Assembly: GCA_964530525.1 (NCBI GenBank)
Contig: CAZHBH010000001.1
Coordinates: 25,968 to 89,967 of the forward strand
DNA: 64,000 nt
Source: CAYNQN01 sp964530525
Lineage (GTDB): Bacteria; Actinomycetota; Acidimicrobiia; Acidimicrobiales; Acidimicrobilacustridaceae
Reading direction: 5' to 3'
The notes beneath the pieces were generated by a model that saw nothing but the letters and a program-made list of their open reading frames with translations, ran no database searches and was not told the origin of the DNA. A program made the position numbers and the translations under genes. Positions 14,402 to 23,036 of this stretch are shown here, in pieces. Position 1 is the first letter of the stretch. Each line of letters starts with the position of its first letter.

Positions 14402-17248
14402 CTAGGCAGGCAGAAGCGGCGCCAGGAACTGGCCGGTGTAGCTGGCTGCCGTGGCCGCGATCTCCTCGGGCGTTCCCTCGGCGATCACCCGGCCGCCACC
14501 GCTGCCGCCCTCCGGGCCCAGGTCGATGATCCAGTCGGCGGTCTTGACCACGTCGAGGTTGTGCTCGATGACGAGCACGGTGTTGCCCTGGTCGACCAGT
14601 CGCGAGAGCACGGTCAGCAGCTTGCGGATGTCCTCGAAGTGCAGACCCGTCGTCGGCTCGTCGAGGATGTAGATGGTGTGGCCCGTCGAGCGCTTGGCCA
14701 GCTCGCTCGCGAGCTTCACCCGCTGCGCCTCCCCTCCCGACAACGTAGGAGCGGGCTGGCCCAGCCGCACGTAGCCGAGTCCGACGTCCACCAACGTCTG
14801 GAGGTGGCGAGCTATGGGTGGCTGGTTGGCGAAGAAGCCGAGCGCCTCCTCGCACGACATGTCGAGCACCTCGGCGATGTTGCGCTCCTTGAAGGTGACG
14901 TCCAGGGTGTCGCGGTTGTAGCGGGCGCCCTTGCACACCTCGCAGGGGACGTAGACGTCGGGCAGGAAGTGCATCTCGATCTTGATCGTTCCGTCGCCCG
15001 AGCACGCCTCGCACCGGCCCCCTGTGACGTTGAACGAGAAGCGGCCTGGCTTGTAGCCCCGCACCTTGGCCTCGGGGGTCTGCGCGAAGAGCTTGCGCAC
15101 GTGGTCGAACACGCCCGTGTAGGTGGCCGCGTTCGAGCGCGGGGTGCGCCCGATCGGCGACTGGTCGATGTTGATGACCTTGTCGAGGGCCTCTATGCCC
15201 TCGATGGCCTTGTGGCGTCCGGGTGGCAGCTTCGATCCATAGACCCGCTGCATGAGCGCCCTGTAGAGGATGTCGTTCACCAACGTGGACTTGCCGGAAC
15301 CCGAGACGCCTGTGACGCACACCAGGCACCCGAGCGGGATCTCCACGTCCACCCCCGTCAGGTTGTGCTCACGAGCCTCTCGCACCACCAGCCGCTCACC
15401 CCTCGGGCTCCGCCGGCTTGCGGGGACGGGGATCTGCTTGCGCCCGGACAGGTACTGGCCCGTCAACGACTTGCGGGAGCGCATCAACCCCTTGACCCCG
15501 CCGCTGTAGACGACGTCGCCGCCGTGCTCGCCTGCCCCCGGGCCGATGTCGACCACGTGGTCGGCCACCTTGATCGTGTCCTCGTCGTGCTCGACCACCA
15601 GCACGGTGTTCCCGATGTCGCGCAGGCGGACGAGCGTGTCGATCAGGCGTCGGTTGTCGCGCTGATGCAGGCCGATCGACGGCTCGTCGAGCACGTAGAG
15701 GACCCCGACAAGACCGCTTCCGATCTGCGACGCCAAGCGGATGCGCTGAGCCTCACCTCCGGCCAGGGTGCCAGCCGATCGGGCCAGCGTGAGGTAGTCG
15801 AGACCGACGTCCAAGAGGAAGCCCATCCGGGCGTTCACCTCCTTCACGACCCGCTCGGCGATGAGGCGGTCGCGCTCGGACAGCTCGAGCCCGGCGAGCG
15901 TCTTGGCCGCCTCTCCTATCGACATCTGGCAGATGTCGTCGATGCTGTGGGAGTCGATCGTGACCCCGAGGGAGAAGGGCTTCAGCCGGGCGCCCCCGCA
16001 ATCCGAGCAGGGGACCTCCCTCATGTAGCCCTCGATCTGCTCGCGGACCGAGTCGCTGTCCGCGTCGTTGTGGCGGCGCTGCAGGCCCGGGATCACCCCC
16101 TCGTACCGGACGTCGTAGGAGCGCTGACGGCCGTAGCGGTTGCGATAGCGCACCTGGACCTTGCCAGAGGCACCCGTGCCGTACAGGAGGAGGTTGCGGC
16201 TCTTCTTCGGGAGCGACGACCACCTGCGGCTGCGGTCGATCCCGTACTGCTCGCACACGGCATCGAGGAGGCGCCCGTAGTAGGGGGTCCGCGCAGCGGC
16301 CCACGGGGCGATCGCACCCTGGGAGATGCTCAGGTCCTCGTTGGGCACCACCAGCTCGGGATCGACCTCGAAGCGCGTGCCCAACCCGTCGCAGTGCTCG
16401 CAGGCTCCGTAGGGAGAGTTGAACGAGAAGTTCCTGGGGGCCAGCTCGTCGTAGGACCGCCCGCACTCCGAGCAGGCGAGGTGCTGGGAGAAGGTGAGGG
16501 TGGCCTCTTCCACGGATCCACCACCCTCACGAGGAACGATGTGCACCTCGGCCACCCCCTCGGCCAGGCGCAGGGCGGTCTCGAGGGAGTCGGTGAGGCG
16601 CCGCTCGATGCCCTCTCGCAGGACCAGGCGGTCGACGATCACCTCGATGGTGTGCTGCTCGTATCGGGCGAGGTCGACCTTCTCGGTGAGCTCGTGCACC
16701 TCGCCGTCGACCCGCGCCCGGGCAAAGCCCTGCGACGCGAGGTCCGACAGCAGCCCCTCGTAGGAGCCCTTCCGGCCACGCACCACGGGGGCGAGCACCT
16801 CGAAGCGGGTGCCCTCGGGCAGCTCGAGCACGCGGTCGACGATCTGCTGAGGGGTCTGGCGCGTGATGACGGTGCCGTCGAACGGGCAGTGGGGAACGCC
16901 GATGCGCGCGTACAGGAGGCGCAGGTAGTCGTAGACCTCGGTGATGGTGCCCACGGTCGACCGCGGGTTGCGGGAGGCCGACTTCTGGTCGATGGAGATC
17001 GCCGGCGAGAGGCCCTCGATGAAGTCGACGTCGGGCTTGTCCATCTGGCCGAGGAACTGGCGGGCGTACGCCGAGAGGGACTCGACGTAGCGACGCTGGC
17101 CCTCCGCGTAGATCGTGTCGAACGCCAACGACGACTTGCCCGACCCCGACAGGCCGGTGAAGACGATCAGCCGGTCACGCGGGAGGTCGAGGGAGAGGTT
17201 GCGAAGGTTGTGCTCGCGAGCGCCCCGCACGACGATCGAATCGGCCAT
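14402..17248 (-). CDS. uvrA: Excinuclease ABC subunit UvrA
   Basis: 948 residues, full length. A tandem ABC ATPase that finds DNA lesions and loads UvrB. The first Walker A is GLSGSGKSS (about 31-39), the second GVSGSGKST (about 635-643), with two ABC signatures of the form LAGGEAQRIRLASQIGSGL and LSGGEAQRVKLASEL. Zinc-binding cysteine pairs are CSECGRSYDE...CEHCDG and CEACSGDG...CEVCKG. It shares strand and direction with uvrC on the left and with uvrB at the far right edge. In many actinobacteria uvrB lies close by; here about 46 kb separates them. Confidence 0.97.
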   Translation of the reverse strand: MADSIVVRGAREHNLRNLSLDLPRDRLIVFTGLSGSGKSSLAFDTIYAEGQRRYVESLSAYARQFLGQMDKPDVDFIEGLSPAISIDQKSASRNPRSTVGTITEVYDYLRLLYARIGVPHCPFDGTVITRQTPQQIVDRVLELPEGTRFEVLAPVVRGRKGSYEGLLSDLASQGFARARVDGEVHELTEKVDLARYEQHTIEVIVDRLVLREGIERRLTDSLETALRLAEGVAEVHIVPREGGGSVEEATLTFSQHLACSECGRSYDELAPRNFSFNSPYGACEHCDGLGTRFEVDPELVVPNEDLSISQGAIAPWAAARTPYYGRLLDAVCEQYGIDRSRRWSSLPKKSRNLLLYGTGASGKVQVRYRNRYGRQRSYDVRYEGVIPGLQRRHNDADSDSVREQIEGYMREVPCSDCGGARLKPFSLGVTIDSHSIDDICQMSIGEAAKTLAGLELSERDRLIAERVVKEVNARMGFLLDVGLDYLTLARSAGTLAGGEAQRIRLASQIGSGLVGVLYVLDEPSIGLHQRDNRRLIDTLVRLRDIGNTVLVVEHDEDTIKVADHVVDIGPGAGEHGGDVVYSGGVKGLMRSRKSLTGQYLSGRKQIPVPASRRSPRGERLVVREAREHNLTGVDVEIPLGCLVCVTGVSGSGKSTLVNDILYRALMQRVYGSKLPPGRHKAIEGIEALDKVINIDQSPIGRTPRSNAATYTGVFDHVRKLFAQTPEAKVRGYKPGRFSFNVTGGRCEACSGDGTIKIEMHFLPDVYVPCEVCKGARYNRDTLDVTFKERNIAEVLDMSCEEALGFFANQPPIARHLQTLVDVGLGYVRLGQPAPTLSGGEAQRVKLASELAKRSTGHTIYILDEPTTGLHFEDIRKLLTVLSRLVDQGNTVLVIEHNLDVVKTADWIIDLGPEGGSGGGRVIAEGTPEEIAATAASYTGQFLAPLLPA

Positions 17249-17315
17249 CGGCCCATCCTATCCACACCACATCGAACAGGCGTTCTACCGCCGGTCGGCG
17301 AGCTGCAGGCGACAC

Positions 17316-17867
17316 CTAGACCCTCGAGGCCATCTCCTGCTTCAGGGCGTAGAGGATGTCGTCGGTGCTGTGGCGCTGCTCCAAGCGGTCGAACTGCCGC
17401 GGCTCGGTCATCGTCTGGACCCAGCGGTCGCCAATCACGAGCAGGGCCCGCGTGATGCGCCAGCCTTCGTCGCCCAGTTCGAACTGGTCGATGTAGCGGT
17501 AGGTGGAGATTGTCTGCACGCCCGTGAGGCCCGACTCGACGATGTCCGACGCCGGCATGTGCCGCTGGGTGGCCGTCCCGTAGGTCTCCACGAGGGCCAG
17601 GTCGGGTCGGTAGAACTCGATGAGCACGTTGCTCACGAGGTGGAAGGAGTGCTCGATGTAGACGTGGCGGGATCGGAGCCAGTCGATGAAGCCCTCCACG
17701 TCGCCCTTGAAGAAGCCGTGGTCGATCTGCGCGTCTGCCCGGTAGACCTCGTCTCGGAGAACGTCCCAGTCGGCGCGGTCCACGGCGCGGCAGTACTTCT
17801 TGATCACGTCGGAGATCTGAGCCCGCGACCACAGCTCGTTCACCTTCGCCTCGAGGTCCGGTGACAT
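17316..17867 (-). CDS. SnoaL-like (NTF2 fold) protein
   Basis: 183 residues. Pattern of the SnoaL_4 group: ISDVIKKYCRAVDRADWDVLRDEVYRADAQIDHG, then TISTYRYIDQFELGDEGWRITRALLVIGDRW. Homologues are annotated as nuclear transport factor 2 family or aromatic dioxygenase small-subunit-like; a reaction cannot be assigned. The start at 17867 is strongly supported by AGGAGG seven bases upstream, so the longer open frame is not used. It is divergent from the GMC oxidoreductase gene and shares the 184-base region that carries a perfect CAAGC-N4-GCTTG site, at the GMC end. Confidence 0.8.
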   Translation of the reverse strand: MSPDLEAKVNELWSRAQISDVIKKYCRAVDRADWDVLRDEVYRADAQIDHGFFKGDVEGFIDWLRSRHVYIEHSFHLVSNVLIEFYRPDLALVETYGTATQRHMPASDIVESGLTGVQTISTYRYIDQFELGDEGWRITRALLVIGDRWVQTMTEPRQFDRLEQRHSTDDILYALKQEMASRV

Positions 17868-18027
17868 GTCGCCCCCTCCTGGCAGCTCTTTCGGACGGTA
17901 CTTCGGACGAATCCGCTTCGAGGCATCCGGCATCGGTGCGCTCTCCACACTTACGCCCTCTGCGGCGGTGATCCTAGCTCCCGATCGCCTCGCGGCCGCT
18001 GGCCGCCCTCTTACGCCGAGAGGATAA

Positions 18028-18041
18028 CAAGCATGCGCTTG
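18028..18041. promoter_or_regulatory. CAAGC-N4-GCTTG operator (perfect) before GMC oxidoreductase
   Basis: CAAGC-ATGC-GCTTG ends 10 bases before the GMC start codon. A GGATAAC at 18022-18028 could serve as -10 element, which would place the palindrome over the transcription start and allow repression by occlusion. CTAG follows two bases after the right half-site. Same motif as at 33106, 52351, 57507 and 60835. Confidence 0.7.
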
Positions 18042-18051
18042 GTCTAGCGTA

Positions 18052-19518
18052 GTGGTCGTGGCAGCCGGACATGACGTGATCGTGGTCGGTGCCGGCGCGG
18101 CCGGAGCGGTGGTGGCGTCTCGCCTCTCCGAGGACGCCGGGTGCCGGGTGCTCCTCCTCGAGGCAGGGCCCGACTTCCCCGACGAGACCACGAACCCTCC
18201 GCAGTTCGTGACCGCGGGCGGATTGGCAGGCGAGGGTGGCGTGGGATTCGGCCCGCCGGTTCCGGACCTCGACTGGGGCATCGTGCACCTGCCCCTCGCC
18301 GACGGGCGCAAGCCGGCCCTCCCCCGCGGGAGGCTCGTGGGCGGGAGCTCCATGACGAACGGGGGGATATTCGTTCGTGGCCGGCCCGAGGACTTCGATC
18401 GGTGGGAGGCCGCGGGCGCCACGGGTTGGGGCTGGCGTGACATCCTGCCTTCGATCGAGCGCGTCGAGGAGATGATCCCCACCCGCACCGTTCCGAGGCA
18501 GCACTGGCTCCCGTTCCAGGAGCTCTTCGCTGCTGCTGCCACCGAGATCGGGTTCCGGTTCGCTGCGGATCTCAACGCCCCGGACGCCTGGGACGGCGTG
18601 GTGGGACCGTGGCCTCGAAACCGCCGCAACGAGGTGCGCCTCGGAACGCTGGTGACCTACGTCAGGTCCGCCCGGGGCCGCTCCAACCTCACCATCCGAG
18701 CTCGCACTCTCGTAGACCGCGTCGTCGTCCAGGGCGGTGCGGTGCGCGGCGTCAGCAGCATCGGACCCGACGGGGTCCAGTTCGACCAGGCGCCGCTGAT
18801 CGTGCTCGCCGCGGGCGCATACGGGAGCCCGGCCATCCTCATGCGCTCAGGGATCGGACCCGCCGACGAGCTGAGGGCAGCGGGCGTGGAGCCCTTGATC
18901 GACCTACCCGTCGGGCGGAACCTCATGGAGCACCCAGGCGTGGCCTTGAGGGTCTCGTTGCCCCCCGCCGCAGCACGCCTGGGCTGGCCCGGCCTCGCCG
19001 TGGCCGCTCGCGACGAGGAGTGGTGGGCCTTCCCGATGGCCGTCGACGAGGAGGCGGGCGTCGGGCGCATCCACTTCCACATGGCCCTCGTCGAGGGTCC
19101 CGAGGGTTGGGTGCGGATCCGGTCGGCAGACCCGCGCGAGAACCCCTTGGTCGAGCACGGCTACGACGCGATCGCCTCCTCGGAGCGGATCGACCGGATA
19201 GACGAAGCCTTCCGGCGGCTTCTGGCCACCGAGGCGCTCGCACGCGCAGGTGTGCGAAGCGAGGAGCGGGATGGACCAGCACGGGACCGATTGCGAGGTC
19301 GCGTCTCGCCCGGGTCGCACGCAGCAGGTGGCTGCTGCATAGGCGCCGTGGTAGACCCACGGCTGGAGGTGTACGGGGTGGAGGGCTTGCGCGTCGCCGA
19401 CGCGAGCGTCTTCCCACGTCACGTCTCCAACAACCCCAACCTCACGTGCTCGGCGGTTGGCGAGCGCCTGGTGGAGCTGCTCGGGGTACGTGCGACGGCC
19501 GGCCCGGCCGAGGTGTAG
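18052..19518 (+). CDS. GMC family FAD-dependent oxidoreductase
   Basis: 488 residues from the GTG at 18052 (a second GTG at 18058 is equally possible). Oxidises alcohols with bound FAD. The FAD-binding GAGAAGAVVASRLSE (about 13-27) is followed by LLLEAGPD. PRGRLVGGSSMTNGG is the conserved GMC signature; IVLAAGAYGSPAILMRSGIGP is the second. The C-terminus HAAGGCCIGAVVDPRLEVYGVEGLRVADASVFP, then SNNPNLT holds the active-site region. It is shorter than the usual 520-550 residues because of a compact substrate domain. Under a perfect CAAGC-type operator and next to the TetR gene. Confidence 0.88.
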   Translation: MVVAAGHDVIVVGAGAAGAVVASRLSEDAGCRVLLLEAGPDFPDETTNPPQFVTAGGLAGEGGVGFGPPVPDLDWGIVHLPLADGRKPALPRGRLVGGSSMTNGGIFVRGRPEDFDRWEAAGATGWGWRDILPSIERVEEMIPTRTVPRQHWLPFQELFAAAATEIGFRFAADLNAPDAWDGVVGPWPRNRRNEVRLGTLVTYVRSARGRSNLTIRARTLVDRVVVQGGAVRGVSSIGPDGVQFDQAPLIVLAAGAYGSPAILMRSGIGPADELRAAGVEPLIDLPVGRNLMEHPGVALRVSLPPAAARLGWPGLAVAARDEEWWAFPMAVDEEAGVGRIHFHMALVEGPEGWVRIRSADPRENPLVEHGYDAIASSERIDRIDEAFRRLLATEALARAGVRSEERDGPARDRLRGRVSPGSHAAGGCCIGAVVDPRLEVYGVEGLRVADASVFPRHVSNNPNLTCSAVGERLVELLGVRATAGPAEV

Positions 19519-19589
19519 GAGTCGAGCCGACTCGACATCGACGACCGGGCCCTGTCCCATCCGGGCGAGCCCCACGGCCTCGGGGTGGC

Positions 19590-19616
19590 CCGGTTAACCG
19601 GCCGAGCACTTGGTGG
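19590..19616. promoter_or_regulatory. Palindrome and degenerate CAAGC-type site upstream of the TetR gene
   Basis: CCGGTTAACCGG (19590-19601) is a perfect 12-base palindrome, followed at 19603-19616 by CGAGC-ACTT-GGTGG. The latter matches 7 of 10 half-site positions of the CAAGC-N4-GCTTG motif and shares AGCACTTGGT with the site at 46720. Both lie about 45-70 bases before the TetR start, a natural place for autoregulation. Confidence 0.4.
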
Positions 19617-19659
19617 TGCGGTAGTCTCACCCGCGGGGATGTGGGAAGAGGGAGCACTG

Positions 19660-20382
19660 ATGTCACCGCCACGTACGCCCGCTGGTAAGTCCAGATCACG
19701 GCGGAGCTCTGCGTCTTCTGGCGCGCCCGCGGACATGCCGGCACCGGACGACAGCTCATCGGTGAGGCGTCGTGAGCTGCTTGCGATAGCCGCAGAGCTG
19801 TTCGCCGAGCGGGGCTTCTTCAACACCACCGTGCGTGAGATCGGCGACGCAGCGGGGATCCTCTCGGGCAGCCTCTACCACCACTTCGGCTCGAAGGAGG
19901 AGATGGTCGACAGCATCCTGCAGGAGTTCCTCCAACCCCTGCAGCAGCGCTTCGCCGCCCTGGAGGCCGACGCATCCCTCGATTCCAAGGAGATGCTGCG
20001 AGCCCTCATACATGAGTCGTTCGACGCCATGGACAGCCACTACCAGGCCGTCCTCATCTTCAAGCACGACGGTCCTCGGCTGTCCCAGTTCCCCCGCTTC
20101 TCCTACCTGTTGGAGGTGGGCGACTTCTTCGAGGGCCTTTGGATGCGCGCCCTGCGCCGAGGTCTCACCGAGGGGGTGGTCCGGCCCGACCTCGACCTGG
20201 AGGTGCTCTACCGGCTGCTGCGAGACGTCGTGTGGGACGTCGCCGCCTGGTACGAGCCCGGTGACGATCCGGAGTACGTGACCAGGTTGTCCCACCAGTA
20301 CAGCACCGTCCTGTTCGACGGCCTGTGCACCGAGGGAGCGCGCGACGTGCGGCGTTCGTCGGTGGCCGCGCCCGCCGGCTGA
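19660..20382 (+). CDS. TetR family regulator, KstR2-like
   Basis: 240 residues from the ATG at 19660, which has GGGAG five bases upstream. After a 35-residue polar, Ser/Pro-rich lead the DNA-binding domain runs RRRELLAIAAELFAERGFF, then the recognition part VREIGDAAGILSGSLYHHFGSKEEMVD (about 58-84). The C-terminal ligand domain (FKHDGPRLSQFPRFSYL; RPDLDLEVLYRLLRDVVWDVAAWY) resembles mycobacterial KstR2, which senses a CoA thioester of steroid-ring degradation and binds CAAG/CTTG half-sites. It is the only TetR protein in the window and the best candidate to bind the recurrent CAAGC-N4-GCTTG sites. KstR2 resemblance is from memory of that sequence. Confidence 0.85.
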   Translation: MSPPRTPAGKSRSRRSSASSGAPADMPAPDDSSSVRRRELLAIAAELFAERGFFNTTVREIGDAAGILSGSLYHHFGSKEEMVDSILQEFLQPLQQRFAALEADASLDSKEMLRALIHESFDAMDSHYQAVLIFKHDGPRLSQFPRFSYLLEVGDFFEGLWMRALRRGLTEGVVRPDLDLEVLYRLLRDVVWDVAAWYEPGDDPEYVTRLSHQYSTVLFDGLCTEGARDVRRSSVAAPAG

Positions 20383-20440
20383 CACCGACGATCCCCCGCT
20401 CGGCGGGGATCCAGGTCACCAGGCAAGGGAGAGATCAGGG

Positions 20441-21712
20441 CTACGGCGCTGCCGTGGAGGACGCCCACCGAGACGTCTGAGGGAGGGCGAACCTCCTCGC
20501 CACGTTGGCCACCCGGCGGGCGATCACGTCCTCACGCTCCTGCGGGGTCACTCGCTTGGTGCTCGGCGGGAGGTGCTCGTCCAGCGCCGATCGGGCCACG
20601 AGGGTCGTGGACGGGACGGGCGCCCGATCCGCCAGGAGCCATCGGAAGACGACCACCCCCTCTGCGTGCCCGGCCGGGTCGAGCCAGTTCGCCACCCCCG
20701 GATCGCCGTGGGCGAGCACCAGACGACATGCCCCGTCAGCGTCCACGTGGGCCTGAGCGCCGTTGATGCTGGTCTGGTGGTGCGAGTACTCGATCAGCTG
20801 GTACCAGGCGTTGCCCAGGCACACGCCCCAGTAGCGGGCCTCGGGGGGCTCGAACTCGATGATGAGGGCCTCGTCTTCGCGAACCTCGAAGTACATGTTG
20901 GTGGCGACCTGTTGGAGGTTCCCCCCGATGGCCGGCGACAGCTCGGGCTCGATCGCGACGTTCGTCCCCGCCCTGCGGAACGAGTCGACCATCTCCACTC
21001 GGAACCCGGCCCAGTCGTTCACGAAGTCGGCCAGGGCATCCAGCTGGTCCCGCACGGCGGCTGGCGTGGGAGTCGCTGCCAGGCAGTCCGGCGTCCCTGC
21101 CGGGCCGACGCGCTCGATGCGGACGTGGCTCATCTCCTCGGCGTCCCAGTCGTACTGGAACTGGCGGAGGAAGACCATCCTCGTGCCGGGGAGCAGCTCC
21201 AGCCAGTTGCTCTCGTGCGGTCGCGGGGACAGCGCTATCTCGAAGGTTCCGTCGGGCGCCACCTCGAACTCGTGCAGGGCGGCGCTGCGCAAGGTGGTCC
21301 CGATGAGGGCCGAGCCTTCCCCTACCAGCTGGAACCCCACGTACCTCTCTGTGCCCGCACGCCCCACGATCTTGTAGTCGATGTCGTCGCGGACGAAGGC
21401 CCAGTAGAGGTTGAAGCCGTCTGGGCAGTCGAGCGAGGTGCGCACGGCGTCGTCGCCGTAGCGGACGAAGGCAGGGTGCTCTCGGCCCGACGAGTGCAAG
21501 GTCGTCACCAACCCGCTGTAGAGGGCCATGAGCAGGTAGCGGAACCCTTCTGCCCTGGTCACGTCGTCGCTGGGGACCGACGGGTCGAGCACTGCCGAGC
21601 CCGCCTCCTTCAAGCGATCGCAGAAGTCCTCCCAGGCAGAGCCGTCGGAGAGCTCCGGGCAGGCACCCGGTCCCGACCGCAGCGCATCGACGAGGCGGTT
21701 GATGGCCAACAT
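20441..21712 (-). CDS. DUF1214 domain-containing protein
   Basis: 423 residues. The C-terminal half (NMYFEVREDEALIIEFEPPEARYWGVCLGNAWYQLIEYSHHQTSINGAQAHVDADGACRLVLAHGDPGVANWLDPAGHAEGVVVFRW) is the DUF1214 core, with the typical YWGVCLGNAWYQ and NWLDPAGHAEG motifs. The N-terminal part contains a conserved DNLYWA-like segment (DGFNLYWAFVRDD). No signal peptide. The biochemical role of DUF1214 proteins is not established. It is 42 bases from the sulfotransferase gene in the same direction, so the two are probably co-transcribed. Confidence 0.8.
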   Translation of the reverse strand: MLAINRLVDALRSGPGACPELSDGSAWEDFCDRLKEAGSAVLDPSVPSDDVTRAEGFRYLLMALYSGLVTTLHSSGREHPAFVRYGDDAVRTSLDCPDGFNLYWAFVRDDIDYKIVGRAGTERYVGFQLVGEGSALIGTTLRSAALHEFEVAPDGTFEIALSPRPHESNWLELLPGTRMVFLRQFQYDWDAEEMSHVRIERVGPAGTPDCLAATPTPAAVRDQLDALADFVNDWAGFRVEMVDSFRRAGTNVAIEPELSPAIGGNLQQVATNMYFEVREDEALIIEFEPPEARYWGVCLGNAWYQLIEYSHHQTSINGAQAHVDADGACRLVLAHGDPGVANWLDPAGHAEGVVVFRWLLADRAPVPSTTLVARSALDEHLPPSTKRVTPQEREDVIARRVANVARRFALPQTSRWASSTAAP

Positions 21713-21754
21713 CGCTCTCTTCCTCTCTGTTTCCGGGGCTTGCCGATCCTGCCG

Positions 21755-22915
21755 TCAGGGTTGGGCAGTCACGGGAAACCGGTTGAGGTAGTCGCCGAAC
21801 CCCTCCCAGATGGCCTCGCGGCTGAGGCCGAAGTCCTCGGCTGCGTAGTCGTGCCGTCCGTGGGCCCCGGAGCGGTTCCGCTCGGCGTAGGCCTCCACCA
21901 GGGCACGGGTCTGTGGGGTCAGCTCGCGTCCCAGCCACTCGTAGATCGACTGGATGGTTCCCACCGGATCCGCGTTGAGCCTCCGGTGGTCCACGTCGAA
22001 GAAGTACTCCTCGCCAAGTGCGTCCCGGGTCCGCATGGCCCGGCTCATCCCCTCCGCCCAGAACTCCAGCCAGTCGGGCCCGAACGACGAGGGATCCCAC
22101 GAGTCCGACTGCTGGGCCCGGAACACGGCCATGAGGCTGCAACCGGAGGGGATCGCTCGAGCCGGGTCGCGGTGAGTCATCACGATGCGGGTTCCCGGAT
22201 ACTGCGCCACGAAAGCGTCGAGGCAGAAGAGGTGGTGGGGGGCCTTCAGCAACCAGCGGTTGGGTCCGCGGCGCGACTGCAGCAGCTGCAGCGCCCGCGC
22301 GTGGTAGGCCAACGCCGGCTCCATGTCGCACGCCAGCCACCACCGGACGTACTCAGGGATGCGGTGGTGCGCCATGTAGTACTGCGAGCGGAACTCGAGG
22401 TTCATCAGCTCGTAGCACTCCTCGGGGCCATCCGAGTCGTACAGGTGCATCGCCCGAAGCTCTGGGGTGGACTCGAGGCGGCCCTGCAGCACCTCCCGAG
22501 CGGCCACCGCACGGGGATCGTCGTGGTCGGCACCGGCGATCGGCGGAGGGCAGCAGCGCTCCTGCTCCCAACGGCGCAGGAACCGAACCCGGTCGTCGAG
22601 GGCCAACAGGGCGAGGAGGGCAGTGGTTCCCGTGCGGGGGAGGCCGGTGACGAGCACGGGCCCATCCACCACCTCGTCGGCGACCTCGGGATGCTGCCCG
22701 TACCAGGCCTCGATCTCCAGGCGGTTGACGAGCGACCTCGTGAGCATCGAGGTGACCCGCTCGGCCCCCGACTCGCTCAGGTCGGCCTCGCGGTTCATGG
22801 AGCCCACGAGCACCTCGAGGCCCTCCCGAAAGGTGTCGCGTCCGAAGTCGTCGAGGCCCGTCCGGTCTCGTGCCACGTCGATGAGCTCCCCGGCCGGGGG
22901 GATGCGAGCTGCCAT
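21755..22915 (-). CDS. Sulfotransferase family protein
   Basis: 386 residues from the ATG at 22915. The PAPS 5'-phosphosulfate loop TGLPRTGTTAL (about 90-100) is intact. NRWLLKAPHHLFCLDAFVAQYPGTRIVMTHRDPARAIPS carries the 3'-phosphate-binding region. YFFDVDHRRLNADPVGTIQSIYEWLG is the conserved C-terminal piece. It would transfer sulfate from PAPS to a small molecule, lipid or steroid-like alcohol; the acceptor is unknown. Such proteins are abundant in mycobacteria and acidimicrobia. Divergent from the IclR regulator, with 121 bases between. Confidence 0.88.
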   Translation of the reverse strand: MAARIPPAGELIDVARDRTGLDDFGRDTFREGLEVLVGSMNREADLSESGAERVTSMLTRSLVNRLEIEAWYGQHPEVADEVVDGPVLVTGLPRTGTTALLALLALDDRVRFLRRWEQERCCPPPIAGADHDDPRAVAAREVLQGRLESTPELRAMHLYDSDGPEECYELMNLEFRSQYYMAHHRIPEYVRWWLACDMEPALAYHARALQLLQSRRGPNRWLLKAPHHLFCLDAFVAQYPGTRIVMTHRDPARAIPSGCSLMAVFRAQQSDSWDPSSFGPDWLEFWAEGMSRAMRTRDALGEEYFFDVDHRRLNADPVGTIQSIYEWLGRELTPQTRALVEAYAERNRSGAHGRHDYAAEDFGLSREAIWEGFGDYLNRFPVTAQP

Positions 22916-23036
22916 GCGTCCTCGTCTCCGGACCTCTCGTTCGAGCTCGGCGCCGGTGGTCCGACCCTGCGCCTTACACAACCTAGCGCTCGTTCGGCTT
23001 GCCGTCCGGGCCGCTGGCGACAACTACGATGGCTCG

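Noticed and set aside
14680..14700. GCTTG in uvrA near a GAGC (14.69 kb) and other lone GCTTG in genes
   Set aside because: Checked for the CAAGC partner nine bases upstream; none present. Occurrences inside genes are single half-sites expected by chance.
14561..17455. Long open frame (over 900 codons) opposite uvrA
   Set aside because: It is antisense to a fully conserved uvrA. GC-rich codon bias leaves the opposite strand open; the translation has no recognisable domain.
17985..18010. GCGGCCGC and CTTACGCC repeats before the GMC gene as operators
   Set aside because: GC-rich short palindromes are common here, and the two CTTACGCC copies are not placed symmetrically and do not recur at other promoters.
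22970..22995. CTAGC-GCTC-GTTCG between the sulfotransferase and IclR genes as a further CAAGC-type operator
   Set aside because: Only 7 of 10 half-site positions match, and neither neighbour has another sign of belonging to the regulon; too weak to list.
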